Source of the DNA: Blastochloris viridis
GTDB taxonomy: Bacteria > Pseudomonadota > Alphaproteobacteria > UBA2136 > UBA6156
DNA: 64,000 nucleotides
Assembly: GCA_005768725.1 (NCBI GenBank)
Contig: VAFM01000001.1
Coordinates: forward strand, 1-64,000
Direction: 5' to 3'
Of the stretch, positions 56,117 through 64,000 are shown in pieces. Under the pieces are notes generated by a model, which saw only the letters and a program-made list of their open reading frames with translations, did not search any database and was not told the DNA's origin. Positions within the stretch are counted from its first letter, which is position 1. Each line of letters opens with the position of its first letter. The position numbers were made by a program, and so were the translations under genes.

Positions 56117-57348
56117 CCTGGACGCCCGTAACCGCCATTAACGTGGGTTTGAATTTTGGGGACGACACAACCCCCGTGGGCCGCCTGGCAATCAACCAGG
56201 GGCGCGTTTACTTTGAGTATGACGCCACCTTCCTTGCGCGGGGCCTAAACCTGTCCCCCCTACACCTGCCTTTGGAGCCTGGCCTGAAGACGTTTGACCC
56301 ACACCTGTTTGATGGCCTGCCCGGTGTGTTTGGTGACAGTCTGCCGGATGGTTGGGGGCGCTTGCTGTTAGACCGCACCCTGCGCCAGCGGGGTATCATG
56401 CCGCAGGAACTTTCCGGCTTGGATAGGCTGGCCCATGTGGGAGCGTATGGCATGGGCGCCCTAGTATATGAACCCGACCAAAGCGAAACCGATACTGCAC
56501 TTACCGTGCTTAATTTGGATGCCCTGGCTGCCAGCGCCAATGAAGTATTTGAAGGTGAGAGTGACGCCGTGCTGGCTGAACTGCTTGCCCTGAATGGTTC
56601 TTCCGCAGGGGCCCGCCCCAAGGTTGTGGTTGGCGTGGATACCAAACGCAAGAAACTGGTGCATGGCACGGCCACTATGCCCGCCGGCTACACGCCCTGG
56701 TTGGTGAAGTTCAACACCCAGCAGGATGGGGCCGACGCCGGGGCCATTGAATATGTTTATTCCCTCATGGCCAAAGCCGCCGGGCTGGCCATGGCCGAGT
56801 GCCACCTGTTTCCCGCCGCCCAAGGGGCTGGCTACTTTGGTACCCAGCGGTTTGACCGGGCAGAGGGTGAGCGGCTGCACATGCACACCGCTGCAGGGCT
56901 GTTGCACGCCAACTTCCGCGAACCGGCCATGGACTATGAAGACCTGCTGGCGCTGACCACAACGCTGACCCGTGACATGCGCGACGTGGAGATGATGTTT
57001 AGGCTGGCGGTGTTCAATGTGCTGGCCTACAACCGTGATGACCACGGCAAAAACTTCTCTTACCTCATGAACGCTGCGGGCGAGTGGCGCCTGGCCCCGG
57101 CCTATGACCTGACCTTCTCTCGCGGCCCCAACGGGGAGCAAAGCACCAGCGTCATGGGCCAGGGTAAAGCGCCTGGCTTGGAACACTTGGTGAAACTGGG
57201 GACAGCAGGTGGGCTGGATAAGAAGCTGGTGGAAGCTATTATTGCCCAAACCCGTGATGCCTTGAGCCAGTGGGAGGCTTTGGCCGCTGAATACGGGGTG
57301 AGCAAAGCCAATACCCAACTGATTGCCGCTAGGCTGGCAAGACGCTAA
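56113..57348 (+). CDS. hipA: HipA-type Ser/Thr kinase toxin
   Basis: A 411-residue protein with the HipA fold. The P-loop-like GSSAGARPK segment (residues about 160), the catalytic NRDDHGKNF near residue 307 and the AYDLTFS metal site are intact. HipA-family kinases phosphorylate translation components and cause persistence. It is the last gene before the right end of element B. Confidence 0.88.
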   Translation: MTWTPVTAINVGLNFGDDTTPVGRLAINQGRVYFEYDATFLARGLNLSPLHLPLEPGLKTFDPHLFDGLPGVFGDSLPDGWGRLLLDRTLRQRGIMPQELSGLDRLAHVGAYGMGALVYEPDQSETDTALTVLNLDALAASANEVFEGESDAVLAELLALNGSSAGARPKVVVGVDTKRKKLVHGTATMPAGYTPWLVKFNTQQDGADAGAIEYVYSLMAKAAGLAMAECHLFPAAQGAGYFGTQRFDRAEGERLHMHTAAGLLHANFREPAMDYEDLLALTTTLTRDMRDVEMMFRLAVFNVLAYNRDDHGKNFSYLMNAAGEWRLAPAYDLTFSRGPNGEQSTSVMGQGKAPGLEHLVKLGTAGGLDKKLVEAIIAQTRDALSQWEALAAEYGVSKANTQLIAARLARR

Positions 57349-57433
57349 AGAAAAGTTGTGGCCTATCTTTTCCTTGGCATCGCCGTAAGGAAAAGTTGAA
57401 GTCTCCCTATACCTCTTCACCCCTACGCCAACA

Positions 57434-57457
57434 CTTTTGACGGTATAGGAGACGGTA
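57434..57457 (+). repeat. Right arm-type repeat of element B
   Basis: The copy of 45134-45157 (23 of 24 identical), 59 bases before the right border repeat. Confidence 0.65.
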
Positions 57458-57515
57458 TGACGCGAGGCTTGCAGATTTATTTTATTTATAAAATATATGT
57501 TTATCGTATTTAATT

Positions 57516-57537
57516 AAATCCTCTTCCCGCAACCAAT
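57516..57537 (+). repeat. Right border repeat of element B
   Basis: Twenty-two bases (aaatcctcttcccgcaacca plus at) identical to 45005-45026, the 3' end of an initiator tRNA. The rest of the tRNA is absent here. Confidence 0.8.
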
Positions 57538-57543
57538 CATTTT

Positions 57544-57574
57544 AGCCCAGAGGATTAAACCTCTGGGCTTTTTG
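57544..57574 (+). terminator. Terminator after the tRNA 3' end
   Basis: The stem agcccagagg / cctctgggct is followed by TTTTT, just after the CCA end, as for the intact tRNA-fMet. It is probably the original downstream region of an initiator tRNA. Confidence 0.75.
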
Positions 57575-57617
57575 TTATGCTTTTTTGGTTTATTTACTGA
57601 ATTCTACTTCACATGCT

Positions 57618-58391
57618 TTATTTGAAGATGCTGTCGTTCATCTTTGATACGACCGTACTTGTATGGCTTTCAGAAAGGTGGGAATAACGCTTCACCATTT
57701 GTAGCGTCTTATGCCCAAGCACATCAGCAATCTCCAAAAGGGTAGCGCCATTCATAGCAAGGTAGCTAGCCGCGCTGTGTCTCAAATCGTGAAAACGGAA
57801 GTCTTTAATACCAGATTTATCACGGGCGTTTTCCCATGCCTTTCTGATTTGGATGGGGGCTAAACCGTCTGAGCAGGGGAATAAGAACTTTTTGTGTTCT
57901 TTTGGAGCGTTGATCTCATAAAAGGCATTTACCCATTTAATATGCTCAACGAGAAGTGTGTTGAGGTAACGCACAATCGGAATAGAGCGCGTCTCGCCGT
58001 TTTTCGTTTCTCGCAATATGGCCTGACCCCGTTCGAGGTTAATATCATCGAGTGTGAGATTCAAAATTTCCGTATGTCGGGCACCCGTAGACAATGCAAA
58101 AACGACGATTGGATAAAGTTGGTTGTTTGGGCTTGCACGACAGGCTTTGAGCAAGACATCCCGTTCTGAATCGCTAAGAAAGCGAACGCGAGAGTTATTG
58201 ATTTTCGTTACCCTCTGGATTGAGGATACCGGATTTGAACCCGTCCATCCCCATTGCTTCGCGTGATTAAAGAGCATTTCCACATGGTCACGGTAATATT
58301 TCATGGTTTTGAGAGATTTTGCAGGCGGAGAATAGAAAATTGAATTCTCTTCTGTGCTTTTGGCGCGAGTGTCGCCAGCAGCCTTATCTAC
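57618..58391 (-). pseudogene. Truncated integrase, relative of the element A integrase
   Basis: About 258 codons match the C-terminal two-thirds of the element A integrase (shared ALSTGAR, HDLRHSAASYLAMNGATLLE and LGHKTLQMVKRYSHLSESHT). The N-terminal 120 residues are missing; the frame begins just downstream of an in-frame stop at about 58392. All catalytic residues remain, but the arm-binding and part of the core-binding domain are gone. Confidence 0.85.
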
Positions 58392-58467
58392 CAATCAAAG
58401 TCACCCGTCTACCAGCCTAAAAAGGCTGTCTACCGGATTTGGGGGATAATCTACCCATGAATCTACC
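58387..58467. repeat. Phased TCTACC repeat array
   Basis: Five TCTACC hexamers occur at 58387, 58408, 58429, 58450 and 58462. The first four are exactly 21 bases apart. They lie in the 125-base junction between the broken integrase and the broken anchor-protein gene. Confidence 0.6.
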
Positions 58468-58519
58468 CGATTTTTCAGGCTCAGCGTGGTTTTGAAGGTA
58501 GTTAGGGGGAGTTATTTTA

Positions 58520-58735
58520 CAGGCAGGTAAGGCCAACTTCGATGTTCACGGCGACTCCAAGGAACTGAGCATCAAGTACCACGCCTATGAGAAAGGCTCG
58601 ACCGTCCGCAAAGAAGGCGAAATCGTGGCCGCGTTTGACGGTGAACATGGCTGGTTCTGGCGCAATCGCACCGACAAGCCGCTGACCGTTACCCTGCAAA
58701 CCAGCGGGACTTACAGCGCCATCAACCGCAAATAG
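58520..58735 (+). pseudogene. Stump of a transmembrane-anchor protein gene
   Basis: Seventy-one codons without start, ending in GWFWRNRTDKPLTVTLQTSG and YSAINRK. That is the C-terminus of a family of membrane-anchored proteins usually found with metal-transport genes. An in-frame stop lies just upstream. The 5' part was probably lost when an element inserted or was deleted. Confidence 0.7.
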
Positions 58736-58751
58736 GTTTGCGCCGGATGCA

Positions 58752-58779
58752 AGAAAGCCCGCACTCGGCGGGCTTTCTG
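58752..58779. terminator. Terminator
   Basis: The stem gaaagcccgc / gcgggctttc lies between the anchor stump and the leftward YkgJ-type gene, and can serve either strand. Confidence 0.75.
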
Positions 58780-58796
58780 CGTTGGCAAGGTCTATT

Positions 58797-59570
58797 CTAA
58801 ACCGTTCCGGCCTTCGGCAGGTAACGCTCAAGGTCTTGCAGCTCATTGCGGTAGAAGTCTGAAAACTCCTTCAGGCGCGGATCACCTTCGGTGCGGCCGA
58901 GCCAATCCTTCATCACCGCATACTGGCTGCTGGCAAACTCCCGCAGCGGCAGGGAAGGGTTGAAGCGCAGGTAGGAAATGAATCCCACGGCCACGCGCCC
59001 TGCAATCGGGCCTTGGGTAGCTTTGAGCAATTTCATGCGAAGGTGGGGATTGTATTGCAGGAGGGTATCCACGAAGCGTTGCAGGGCAGGGGCTTGGGCC
59101 ACCAGCTCCACCCGCTCCGCGTCGAAATCCGTGCGTTCGAGAATCTTCCCGTCACGGTAAACCACGGGAGCGTCCTCGGTGATGACGCATTTCCAGCCGG
59201 AACGCGGCACCAGCATGTCCGCCTGATGGTCTTCGTCCTTATAGGCGTAAAACGGCATGGCGCGGCAGCGCACGGGTTTGGTTTCATGAATGGAGCAAAG
59301 GTTGTCCGGTGCTAGGTCGGGGCACGGCATGGACGAAGGAATAAAGCCCATGGGCGAAATGCTGAGGAGAACCTTATTGCGCGGCGCAATCTCCGCCCGC
59401 GCCCCGATCTGGGCAACCGACTGGTAGCCCCGCACATTGGGCTTGATGGGCATCATGCTCATGGCCAGAGGGAAACGGTCGGCCCTAGCCAAGGCTTCTT
59501 CAATCGTGAGCGGCAGCATCCCGTAGCAGCAAAGGCCGCAGGCGGTACATGCGAACCGTTTTTCGCTCAC
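58797..59570 (-). CDS. YkgJ-family cysteine cluster protein
   Basis: A 257-residue protein with CTACGLCC near residue 8 and later Cys in CPDL, CSIHETKPVRCRAMPF, the YkgJ/CxxCxxCC pattern thought to bind Zn or an Fe-S cluster. Its C-terminal 40 residues match the tail of the chimeric protein at 28600-28766. It starts at a GTG that overlaps the preceding stop codon by one base. Confidence 0.8.
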   Translation of the reverse strand: MSEKRFACTACGLCCYGMLPLTIEEALARADRFPLAMSMMPIKPNVRGYQSVAQIGARAEIAPRNKVLLSISPMGFIPSSMPCPDLAPDNLCSIHETKPVRCRAMPFYAYKDEDHQADMLVPRSGWKCVITEDAPVVYRDGKILERTDFDAERVELVAQAPALQRFVDTLLQYNPHLRMKLLKATQGPIAGRVAVGFISYLRFNPSLPLREFASSQYAVMKDWLGRTEGDPRLKEFSDFYRNELQDLERYLPKAGTV

Positions 59571-60058
59571 TACTTACCGCAGCACTTCTTGTATTTCTGG
59601 CCGGAGCCGCAAGGGCAGGGGTCATTGCGGCCAATCTTCACCACGTGATGGGGTTGCTTCTTCTCAAGTTCGATATCGCCCTTGTCATAGACCCATTTGC
59701 TGTCTTGCCGAATGAACTTCGCGTCCTCAATCTGGGTGAACGTGCGGCCCTTGAACTTATAGGTCACGGCAAACTTCACCGTCCCGGTCTTGTCGTCTTC
59801 GCCACCGGCAGTCGTTTCACGGATATCGAGGCCAAGCCACTCCGTATCGGGGGCTGAAATTTCCAGATCGACGCGGTTGAACTCATGGGCAATCCGCTTG
59901 GAATTGGTCTTCTCAAGGTAATCGAAATCCCCCTTCGTGAAGGCGGTATAGCGGGAGCGCATGAGCGCTTCCGCCGTGGGTGCATCTTTGCCGCCAAGGA
60001 TCGGGCCGCAGCAGGCGTCAAACTCCTTTTGGGAGCCACAGGGACAAGGTGAAATCAT
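59570..60058 (-). CDS. YchJ-family SEC-C protein
   Basis: A 162-residue protein of the YchJ/UPF0225 family: N-terminal CPCGSQKEFDACCGP, a NTF2-like middle (MRSRYTAFTKGDFDYLEKT), and a C-terminal SEC-C zinc motif, NDPCPCGSGQKYKKCC. Function is unclear. It is translationally linked to the YkgJ-type gene. Confidence 0.88.
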   Translation of the reverse strand: MISPCPCGSQKEFDACCGPILGGKDAPTAEALMRSRYTAFTKGDFDYLEKTNSKRIAHEFNRVDLEISAPDTEWLGLDIRETTAGGEDDKTGTVKFAVTYKFKGRTFTQIEDAKFIRQDSKWVYDKGDIELEKKQPHHVVKIGRNDPCPCGSGQKYKKCCGK

Positions 60059-60239
60059 GGCAGATTAAGTACCATAGCTTGGATACTATGCCTATCCTCC
60101 CATGGAGGATGTGTGATGAAATACAAATCTTAACCGAAGGAAAGCAACACGCAGCAGGCGAGAGGGATGGATGCTAGGATTGGAATAGCTTCGGAGAGAA
60201 GTGACGCTATCTAAGGGGTATCCTTGATGCTGAAGGGGC

Positions 60240-60503
60240 TTACAAATATTTGGAGAGCTGCTTCAACTCGTCCAAAGCGTGGGCGGTATCTGTATGATCG
60301 GCTAAGCAATGCTCAAGGTGGTCATGGATAAGTTCGCGTTTGGCATTGGTGATGGCGCTTTCCACCGCATGGAGCTGCTGGGCCAAGTCCACGCAGGACT
60401 GCCCTTCCTGAATCATGGCAATGACCTTCGCCAAGTGCCCGTGGGCACGTTTGAGCCGCTTCGAGATATCGGTGTGGGAGGCGTGGCGATGTTGGCTTTT
60501 CAT
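60240..60503 (-). CDS. csoR: CsoR-type copper-sensing repressor
   Basis: An 87-residue helical protein with Cys37, His62 and Cys66, the spacing of Cu(I)-binding CsoR. It also has an RLKRAHGHLAKVIAMI helix. I used ATG 60503. It is divergent from the copper genes at 60748 and likely represses them; candidate sites lie between. Confidence 0.85.
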   Translation of the reverse strand: MKSQHRHASHTDISKRLKRAHGHLAKVIAMIQEGQSCVDLAQQLHAVESAITNAKRELIHDHLEHCLADHTDTAHALDELKQLSKYL

Positions 60504-60622
60504 GTAAATACATAAAAAGAGATAGTCGTCCGCAAATTGCAAGCAAAACTTCAGGTGTGATGGGAAGTCTGGTGAATGTTGTCTAGCATTTACATATGTT
60601 TAATGGATTATCTTTTACTGTT

Positions 60623-60645
60623 CATATCCCCCTAGGGAGGATATG
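60623..60645. promoter_or_regulatory. Candidate CsoR operator 1
   Basis: catatcccccta and gggaggatatg form an imperfect palindrome with the G/C-tract core typical of CsoR/RcnR sites, about 100 bases before the copper genes. Confidence 0.6.
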
Positions 60646-60732
60646 AATTCTGTACGATATTGAAAATATGAACAAAATAGACACGGTATTAAGCCGCTTG
60701 TAATAATATGGGTAGCAATAGAAGGCGAAAGT

Positions 60733-60747
60733 CCCTATACTAGGGGC
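60733..60747 (+). promoter_or_regulatory. Candidate CsoR operator 2 over a -10 box
   Basis: ccctatactaggg is a palindrome that contains a perfect TATACT (60736-60741) and ends at the start codon 60748. A transcript from this -10 would have almost no leader. Confidence 0.5.
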
Positions 60748-61116
60748 ATGATCAAAAGCACATCCATCGCTGTTATAATAAGCCTGGCGCTCATTTTGGT
60801 CAGCGTTGCTTCCGTGTCTTTTGCCGCAGGTGGGGGAAGTGGGCATGAAACCCATCCTGTCGAAATGACGGCTGAAAACCATCACCAGATGGCCAGTGAG
60901 GACATGACCATGGATTGTCCGGCCCACCATGACGGGCACACCATGAAGGATGCCCAGTGCGCCGTGGCCTGCTTTACCATGATGTCCGCCTTGGGCTGGC
61001 AGGGGATATCCTTTACGTCGCTGGGTGTTATGTCCGGTAACGAGATTACCCTGGCCGACCAGTTCTACAAAACCCGCACCCCCCACATTCCGACTCCTCC
61101 GCCCAACTTCGTTTAA
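60748..61116 (+). CDS. Exported His/Met-rich protein of the copper region
   Basis: A 122-residue protein with a signal peptide (cut after SFA) and a His/Met-rich stretch (GHETHPVEM, ENHHQMASEDMTMDC, HHDGHTM), then CAVACFTMM and a Pro-rich tail. Likely binds Cu(I) or Ag(I) in the periplasm. No SD is evident next to the ATG, fitting a short or leaderless mRNA. It is the first gene of the copper operon. Confidence 0.7.
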   Translation: MIKSTSIAVIISLALILVSVASVSFAAGGGSGHETHPVEMTAENHHQMASEDMTMDCPAHHDGHTMKDAQCAVACFTMMSALGWQGISFTSLGVMSGNEITLADQFYKTRTPHIPTPPPNFV

Positions 61117-61179
61117 CGCACTTTTAAACCTGTACGCATGGGGCGTTCAGGTGCGTTTGAACGAATCAGGAATCTTAAT

Positions 61180-61446
61180 ATGAAAACATTACTCATGGCT
61201 GCCGCGATTGGCGTGGTCAGCTTGGCGTCCCTCGCTCATGCCGAGCCGGGCGGAGTCTATGGACGGTCGAAAGTCTATGACATCGGCAATCCCGGTCATC
61301 TCGAATCTTCGCTGAAATGCAAGGACATGCCCTGCTGCAAGGGCATGTCCGAACAGGAAATGAAGGACATGGACTGTGCAAGCATGGATTGCTCCAAGAT
61401 GGAGCAGGGAGCCTGCAAGAAGATGCTCAAGGCTAACAAGAAGTAA
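61180..61446 (+). CDS. Exported Cys/Met-rich protein
   Basis: An 88-residue protein with a signal peptide (cut after AHA). The mature part is full of CxxMxCCKGM and MDCASMDCSKM units, typical of copper chaperones or sponges. It lies between the His/Met-rich gene and copA on one strand. Confidence 0.7.
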   Translation: MKTLLMAAAIGVVSLASLAHAEPGGVYGRSKVYDIGNPGHLESSLKCKDMPCCKGMSEQEMKDMDCASMDCSKMEQGACKKMLKANKK

Positions 61447-61499
61447 AGGGCAGGGGCCTTGCTTAGGCTTGGCCCCCTCTCTTTAAAAGGCTACTTACT

Positions 61500-63134
61500 A
61501 TGAAATATGCAAAGTCACTATGGCTGGCCCTGTTCGGGCTTGCCCTGTGGGTCGCGCCCGTCAGCGCCGCAACCCGCGAATACACCCTTACCGTCGCCAA
61601 GGAGCCTGTGAACATCACTGGCAAGGCGGTGGAGAAGATCACTGTCAACGGCGGGATTCCGGCTCCCATCCTCCGCTTCAAGGAAGGCGACGAGGCGGTA
61701 ATCCACGTTAAGAATACCCTGAAGGAGGATACCTCCATCCACTGGCACGGCCTGCTGTTGCCGGGCTTCATGGACGGCGTGCCGGGGACGAACGGATTCA
61801 ACGGTATTCCCGCCGGTGAAACCTTTACCTACCGCTTCCCGCTGCGCCAGACCGGCACCTACTGGTATCACGCCCACTCCGGCGGGCAGGAGCAGGACGG
61901 GCTTTACGGCTCTATTATTGTAGACCCGAAAGGTGCCGACCCCATCAAGAGCGACCGCGACTACATCGTCTTGCTGTCCGACTTCACGATGGAGCACTCC
62001 GACCAGATCATGGCCAACCTCAAGAAGTCCTCGGAATACTATGCCAATAAGCAGCGTACCGTGGGCGACTTCTTCCGTGACGTGAAAGCCGAAGGTTTCA
62101 GCAAGGCTTGGGCCAATGCCAGGAACTGGGGACAAATGCGGATGGCCCAGACCGACCTCGCGGACGTGACCGGCTATACCTTCCTCGTTAACGGCAAAAC
62201 CCCCGACCAGAACTGGACGGGTGTCTTCAAGCCCGGTGAGAAGGTGCGCCTGCGCTTCATCAACGCCTCCGCCATGTCGTTCTTCGACGTGCGGATACCG
62301 GGGCTGAAAATGAACGTGGTGCAATCCGATGGCCAGAACGTGGAGCCGGTGGCAGTGGATGAATTCCGCTTCGCCCCCGCTGAAACCTACGATGTGGTCG
62401 TCACGCCCACCGAGGACAAGGCTTACACCATCGCGGCCGAGCCGATCGACCGGAACGGCTTCGCGCTTGCGACCCTCGCCCCGCGCGAAGGCATAAAAGG
62501 CGATGTTCCCGCCCAGCGTGAACGCGCCCTGCTGACCATGGCCGACATGGGTATGGATCACGACATGGGCGACATGGTGATGACGCCAAAGGACATGATA
62601 AGCGGTTGGGCCAAGGCTGGCACACCTCCCGGTGACAAGATGCTGGACTATGCCGACCTCCGCTATGCGGGCATCCAGAAGGACACCCGTGAGCCAAGCC
62701 GCAACATCGACGTGCGCCTTGGCGGGAACATGGAACGGTACATCTGGACGCTCAACGGCAAGAAGTTCTCGGACGCCGATCCCATCCGCCTCAAGTTCGG
62801 CGAACGTGTCCGCATGACCTTCACCAACGAAACCATGATGGCGCACCCGATGCACCTGCACGGCATGTTCGTTCAGCTTGAGAACGGTCAGCCGATGGAA
62901 AAGCTGCCCAACAAGCACACGGTCATCGTACCGCCCGGCAAATCCTACTCGGTGCTGATAACCGCGGACGAAGCCGGTGAGTGGGCGTTCCACTGCCATC
63001 TGCTGTACCACATGATGTCCGGCATGATGAACAAGGTGGTGGTCGCCAAGCTGGATGCCGCCGACGTGCCCACGCCGGAAGAGTCCGCCCCAATCAAACC
63101 CCAGACAGGAGGCATGCACCATGGCAACCACTAA
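61500..63134 (+). CDS. copA: CopA-type multicopper oxidase
   Basis: A 544-residue oxidase with four copper-binding motifs: HWHG (type 2/3), HAHS, HPMHLHG and HCHLLYHM. Met-rich stretches (MGMDHDMGDMVM) are present. It oxidises Cu(I) to Cu(II) in the periplasm. The N-terminal signal (MKYAKSLWLALFG) lacks the twin-arginine that most CopA proteins have, so export may be by Sec. It overlaps copB by 14 bases. Confidence 0.93.
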   Translation: MKYAKSLWLALFGLALWVAPVSAATREYTLTVAKEPVNITGKAVEKITVNGGIPAPILRFKEGDEAVIHVKNTLKEDTSIHWHGLLLPGFMDGVPGTNGFNGIPAGETFTYRFPLRQTGTYWYHAHSGGQEQDGLYGSIIVDPKGADPIKSDRDYIVLLSDFTMEHSDQIMANLKKSSEYYANKQRTVGDFFRDVKAEGFSKAWANARNWGQMRMAQTDLADVTGYTFLVNGKTPDQNWTGVFKPGEKVRLRFINASAMSFFDVRIPGLKMNVVQSDGQNVEPVAVDEFRFAPAETYDVVVTPTEDKAYTIAAEPIDRNGFALATLAPREGIKGDVPAQRERALLTMADMGMDHDMGDMVMTPKDMISGWAKAGTPPGDKMLDYADLRYAGIQKDTREPSRNIDVRLGGNMERYIWTLNGKKFSDADPIRLKFGERVRMTFTNETMMAHPMHLHGMFVQLENGQPMEKLPNKHTVIVPPGKSYSVLITADEAGEWAFHCHLLYHMMSGMMNKVVVAKLDAADVPTPEESAPIKPQTGGMHHGNH

Positions 63135-63843
63135 GGCTCTTATAGCGCTGATGGCGCTGCCGATCGTCGCCCAGGCGCAGGATATGAACCATGCGGGCCA
63201 TGACATGGCCAAGGAGCATGGCGGGGAAACCTACCATATGATGCGGCTGGAAACCGACTACGGTGCGGGCCCCCACGGCAACTTTGGCCGCTGGGACTTG
63301 GACGGCTGGATCGGTACCGACGAAAACAAGCTGTGGCTTAAATCCGAAGGGGAACAAGGCAAGAGCAAGCTGGAAGATGCCGAATTCTGGGCCATGTACA
63401 GCCGCAACGTCGCCACCTTCTGGGATGTTCAGGCCGGTATCCGTCACGATGAACCGGACTCCACGACCTATGCGGTCTTCGGGGTGAATGGGCTTGCCCC
63501 GTACTGGTTCGAGACCGAGGCGCATATGTTCGTCAGCGACAAGGGCGACGTCAGCGCGCGGCTGCGGGAGGAAAACGACTTCCTGCTGACCCAGAAGCTG
63601 ATTGCCCAGCCCTATGCCGAAATCAACCTCTACGCACAGGACGTGCCGGAAAAGCATGTCGGCGCGGGGATTTCGGATGGCAAGATTGGCCTCCAGACCC
63701 GCTACGAGTTCACCCGCAAGTTCGCCCCCTATGTTGATTTCAGCTATGGGCGCAAGTTCGGGGAAACCGCAGCCATCGCCAAGACCAACGGCGAGGATAA
63801 CAACGAATTCATCGGCGCCGTTGGTCTGCGCCTGATGTTCTAA
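63121..63843 (+). CDS. copB: CopB-type outer-membrane copper protein
   Basis: A 240-residue protein with signal peptide and the CopB barrel pattern: DGWIGTDENKLWLKSEGE near residue 55, and FWDVQAGIRHD. It begins within copA. CopB proteins help copper leave or be sequestered at the outer membrane. Confidence 0.9.
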   Translation: MATTKALIALMALPIVAQAQDMNHAGHDMAKEHGGETYHMMRLETDYGAGPHGNFGRWDLDGWIGTDENKLWLKSEGEQGKSKLEDAEFWAMYSRNVATFWDVQAGIRHDEPDSTTYAVFGVNGLAPYWFETEAHMFVSDKGDVSARLREENDFLLTQKLIAQPYAEINLYAQDVPEKHVGAGISDGKIGLQTRYEFTRKFAPYVDFSYGRKFGETAAIAKTNGEDNNEFIGAVGLRLMF

Positions 63844-63880
63844 CCAAACTCAAACGAAAAACCGAAAAGGAAACCCAACC

Positions 63881-64000
63881 ATGAAAAACCTAATGATTGC
63901 CACCGCCCTGACCCTGATCGCCGTTCCGGCCTTCGCAGCGGATTACACCATCACCGAAGCGAACTACAAGTTCACTCCCAAGAACCTGACCATCCAGCCA
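63881..64000 (+). CDS. Cupredoxin-like exported protein, 5' part
   Basis: The first 40 codons are seen before the window ends: signal peptide (cut after AFA, about residue 19), then DYTITEANYKFTPKNLTIQP, the start of a plastocyanin-like fold. It continues the copper operon. The Cu ligands lie beyond the window. Confidence 0.65.
   Translation, partial: MKNLMIATALTLIAVPAFAADYTITEANYKFTPKNLTIQP

Larger units (their letters stand above)
45005..57537. mobile_element. Integrative element B
   Basis: A 12.5-kb element bounded by a 22-base direct repeat (aaatcctcttcccgcaacca plus at). Inside each end lies a second direct repeat, cttttgacggtat(g/a)gg (45134 and 57434), likely arm sites. An integrase gene sits at the left end. 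Gene order is integrase, small gene, AlpA-type regulator, prim-pol/DUF3987, unknowns, type IIG restriction-modification, Panacea system, HipBA. This fits a P4-like satellite or integrative element with defence cargo; no structural phage genes are present. Confidence 0.8.

Noticed and set aside
57894..58169. Plus-strand frame inside the truncated integrase
   Set aside because: The integrase signatures are on the minus strand and continuous across it.
61518..63212. 564-codon frame opposite copA
   Set aside because: Composition reflects complement of copper-oxidase codons; the copper motifs are on the plus strand.

Overview
The window looks like chromosomal DNA of an alphaproteobacterium. The evidence is a short-helix alphaproteobacterial-type 16S rRNA gene, an MbfA-like membrane ferritin, an ExoD-family protein, a CCA-encoding initiator tRNA with alphaproteobacterial features, and moderate GC. 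I cannot place it below class. Two features of the rRNA stand out. The 16S gene has its own promoter, processing stem and terminator, with no 23S or 5S gene after it. Its decoding-site helix carries two paired (covarying) substitutions.

Positions 1-23,400 are core chromosome. They hold the end of an MbfA-like iron protein, a pair of related unknown genes, an M23 peptidase, the solitary 16S gene, membrane proteins, a CaCA antiporter with both family glutamates changed to glutamine, a GntR regulator, UDP-glucose dehydrogenase, an EmrAB pump, tRNA-Trp, ExoD, a YqaA-type protein, a YbaK-type deacylase, a DMT permease, a chemoreceptor with a periplasmic sensor partner, EF-Tu, an aldehyde dehydrogenase, tRNA-Gly and a Lys/Ala/Pro-rich membrane-anchored protein.

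From tRNA-fMet (23,290-23,366) to about 58,500 is a stack of integrative elements that all use the 3' end of an initiator tRNA. Element A (about 23,361-45,024) carries a structured RNA, a zeta-like kinase, an HNH nuclease, a Fic protein and a chimeric TerB_N protein. It also holds a heavy-metal island: czcCBA with a MerR regulator, DUF1636 and a CadA/ZntA ATPase, in which three MerR-type promoters can be read. An ApeA-like HEPN defence protein and a tyrosine integrase follow. Element B (45,005-57,537) is bounded by a 22-bp direct repeat. It carries its own integrase, an AlpA regulator, a prim-pol/DUF3987 replication protein, a second copy of the structured RNA, a type IIG restriction-modification enzyme, a Panacea-type system with a frameshifted partner, and HipBA. 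A truncated integrase closely related to that of element A follows.

From 58,500 to the end is a second metal island, for copper. It opens with the stump of a membrane-anchor gene, then YkgJ- and YchJ-type proteins, a CsoR repressor with a readable operator, small Met/Cys/His-rich exported proteins, CopA multicopper oxidase, CopB, and the start of a cupredoxin that runs off the window. The two metal islands and the defence genes suggest a locus that repeatedly gains cargo at one tRNA site.
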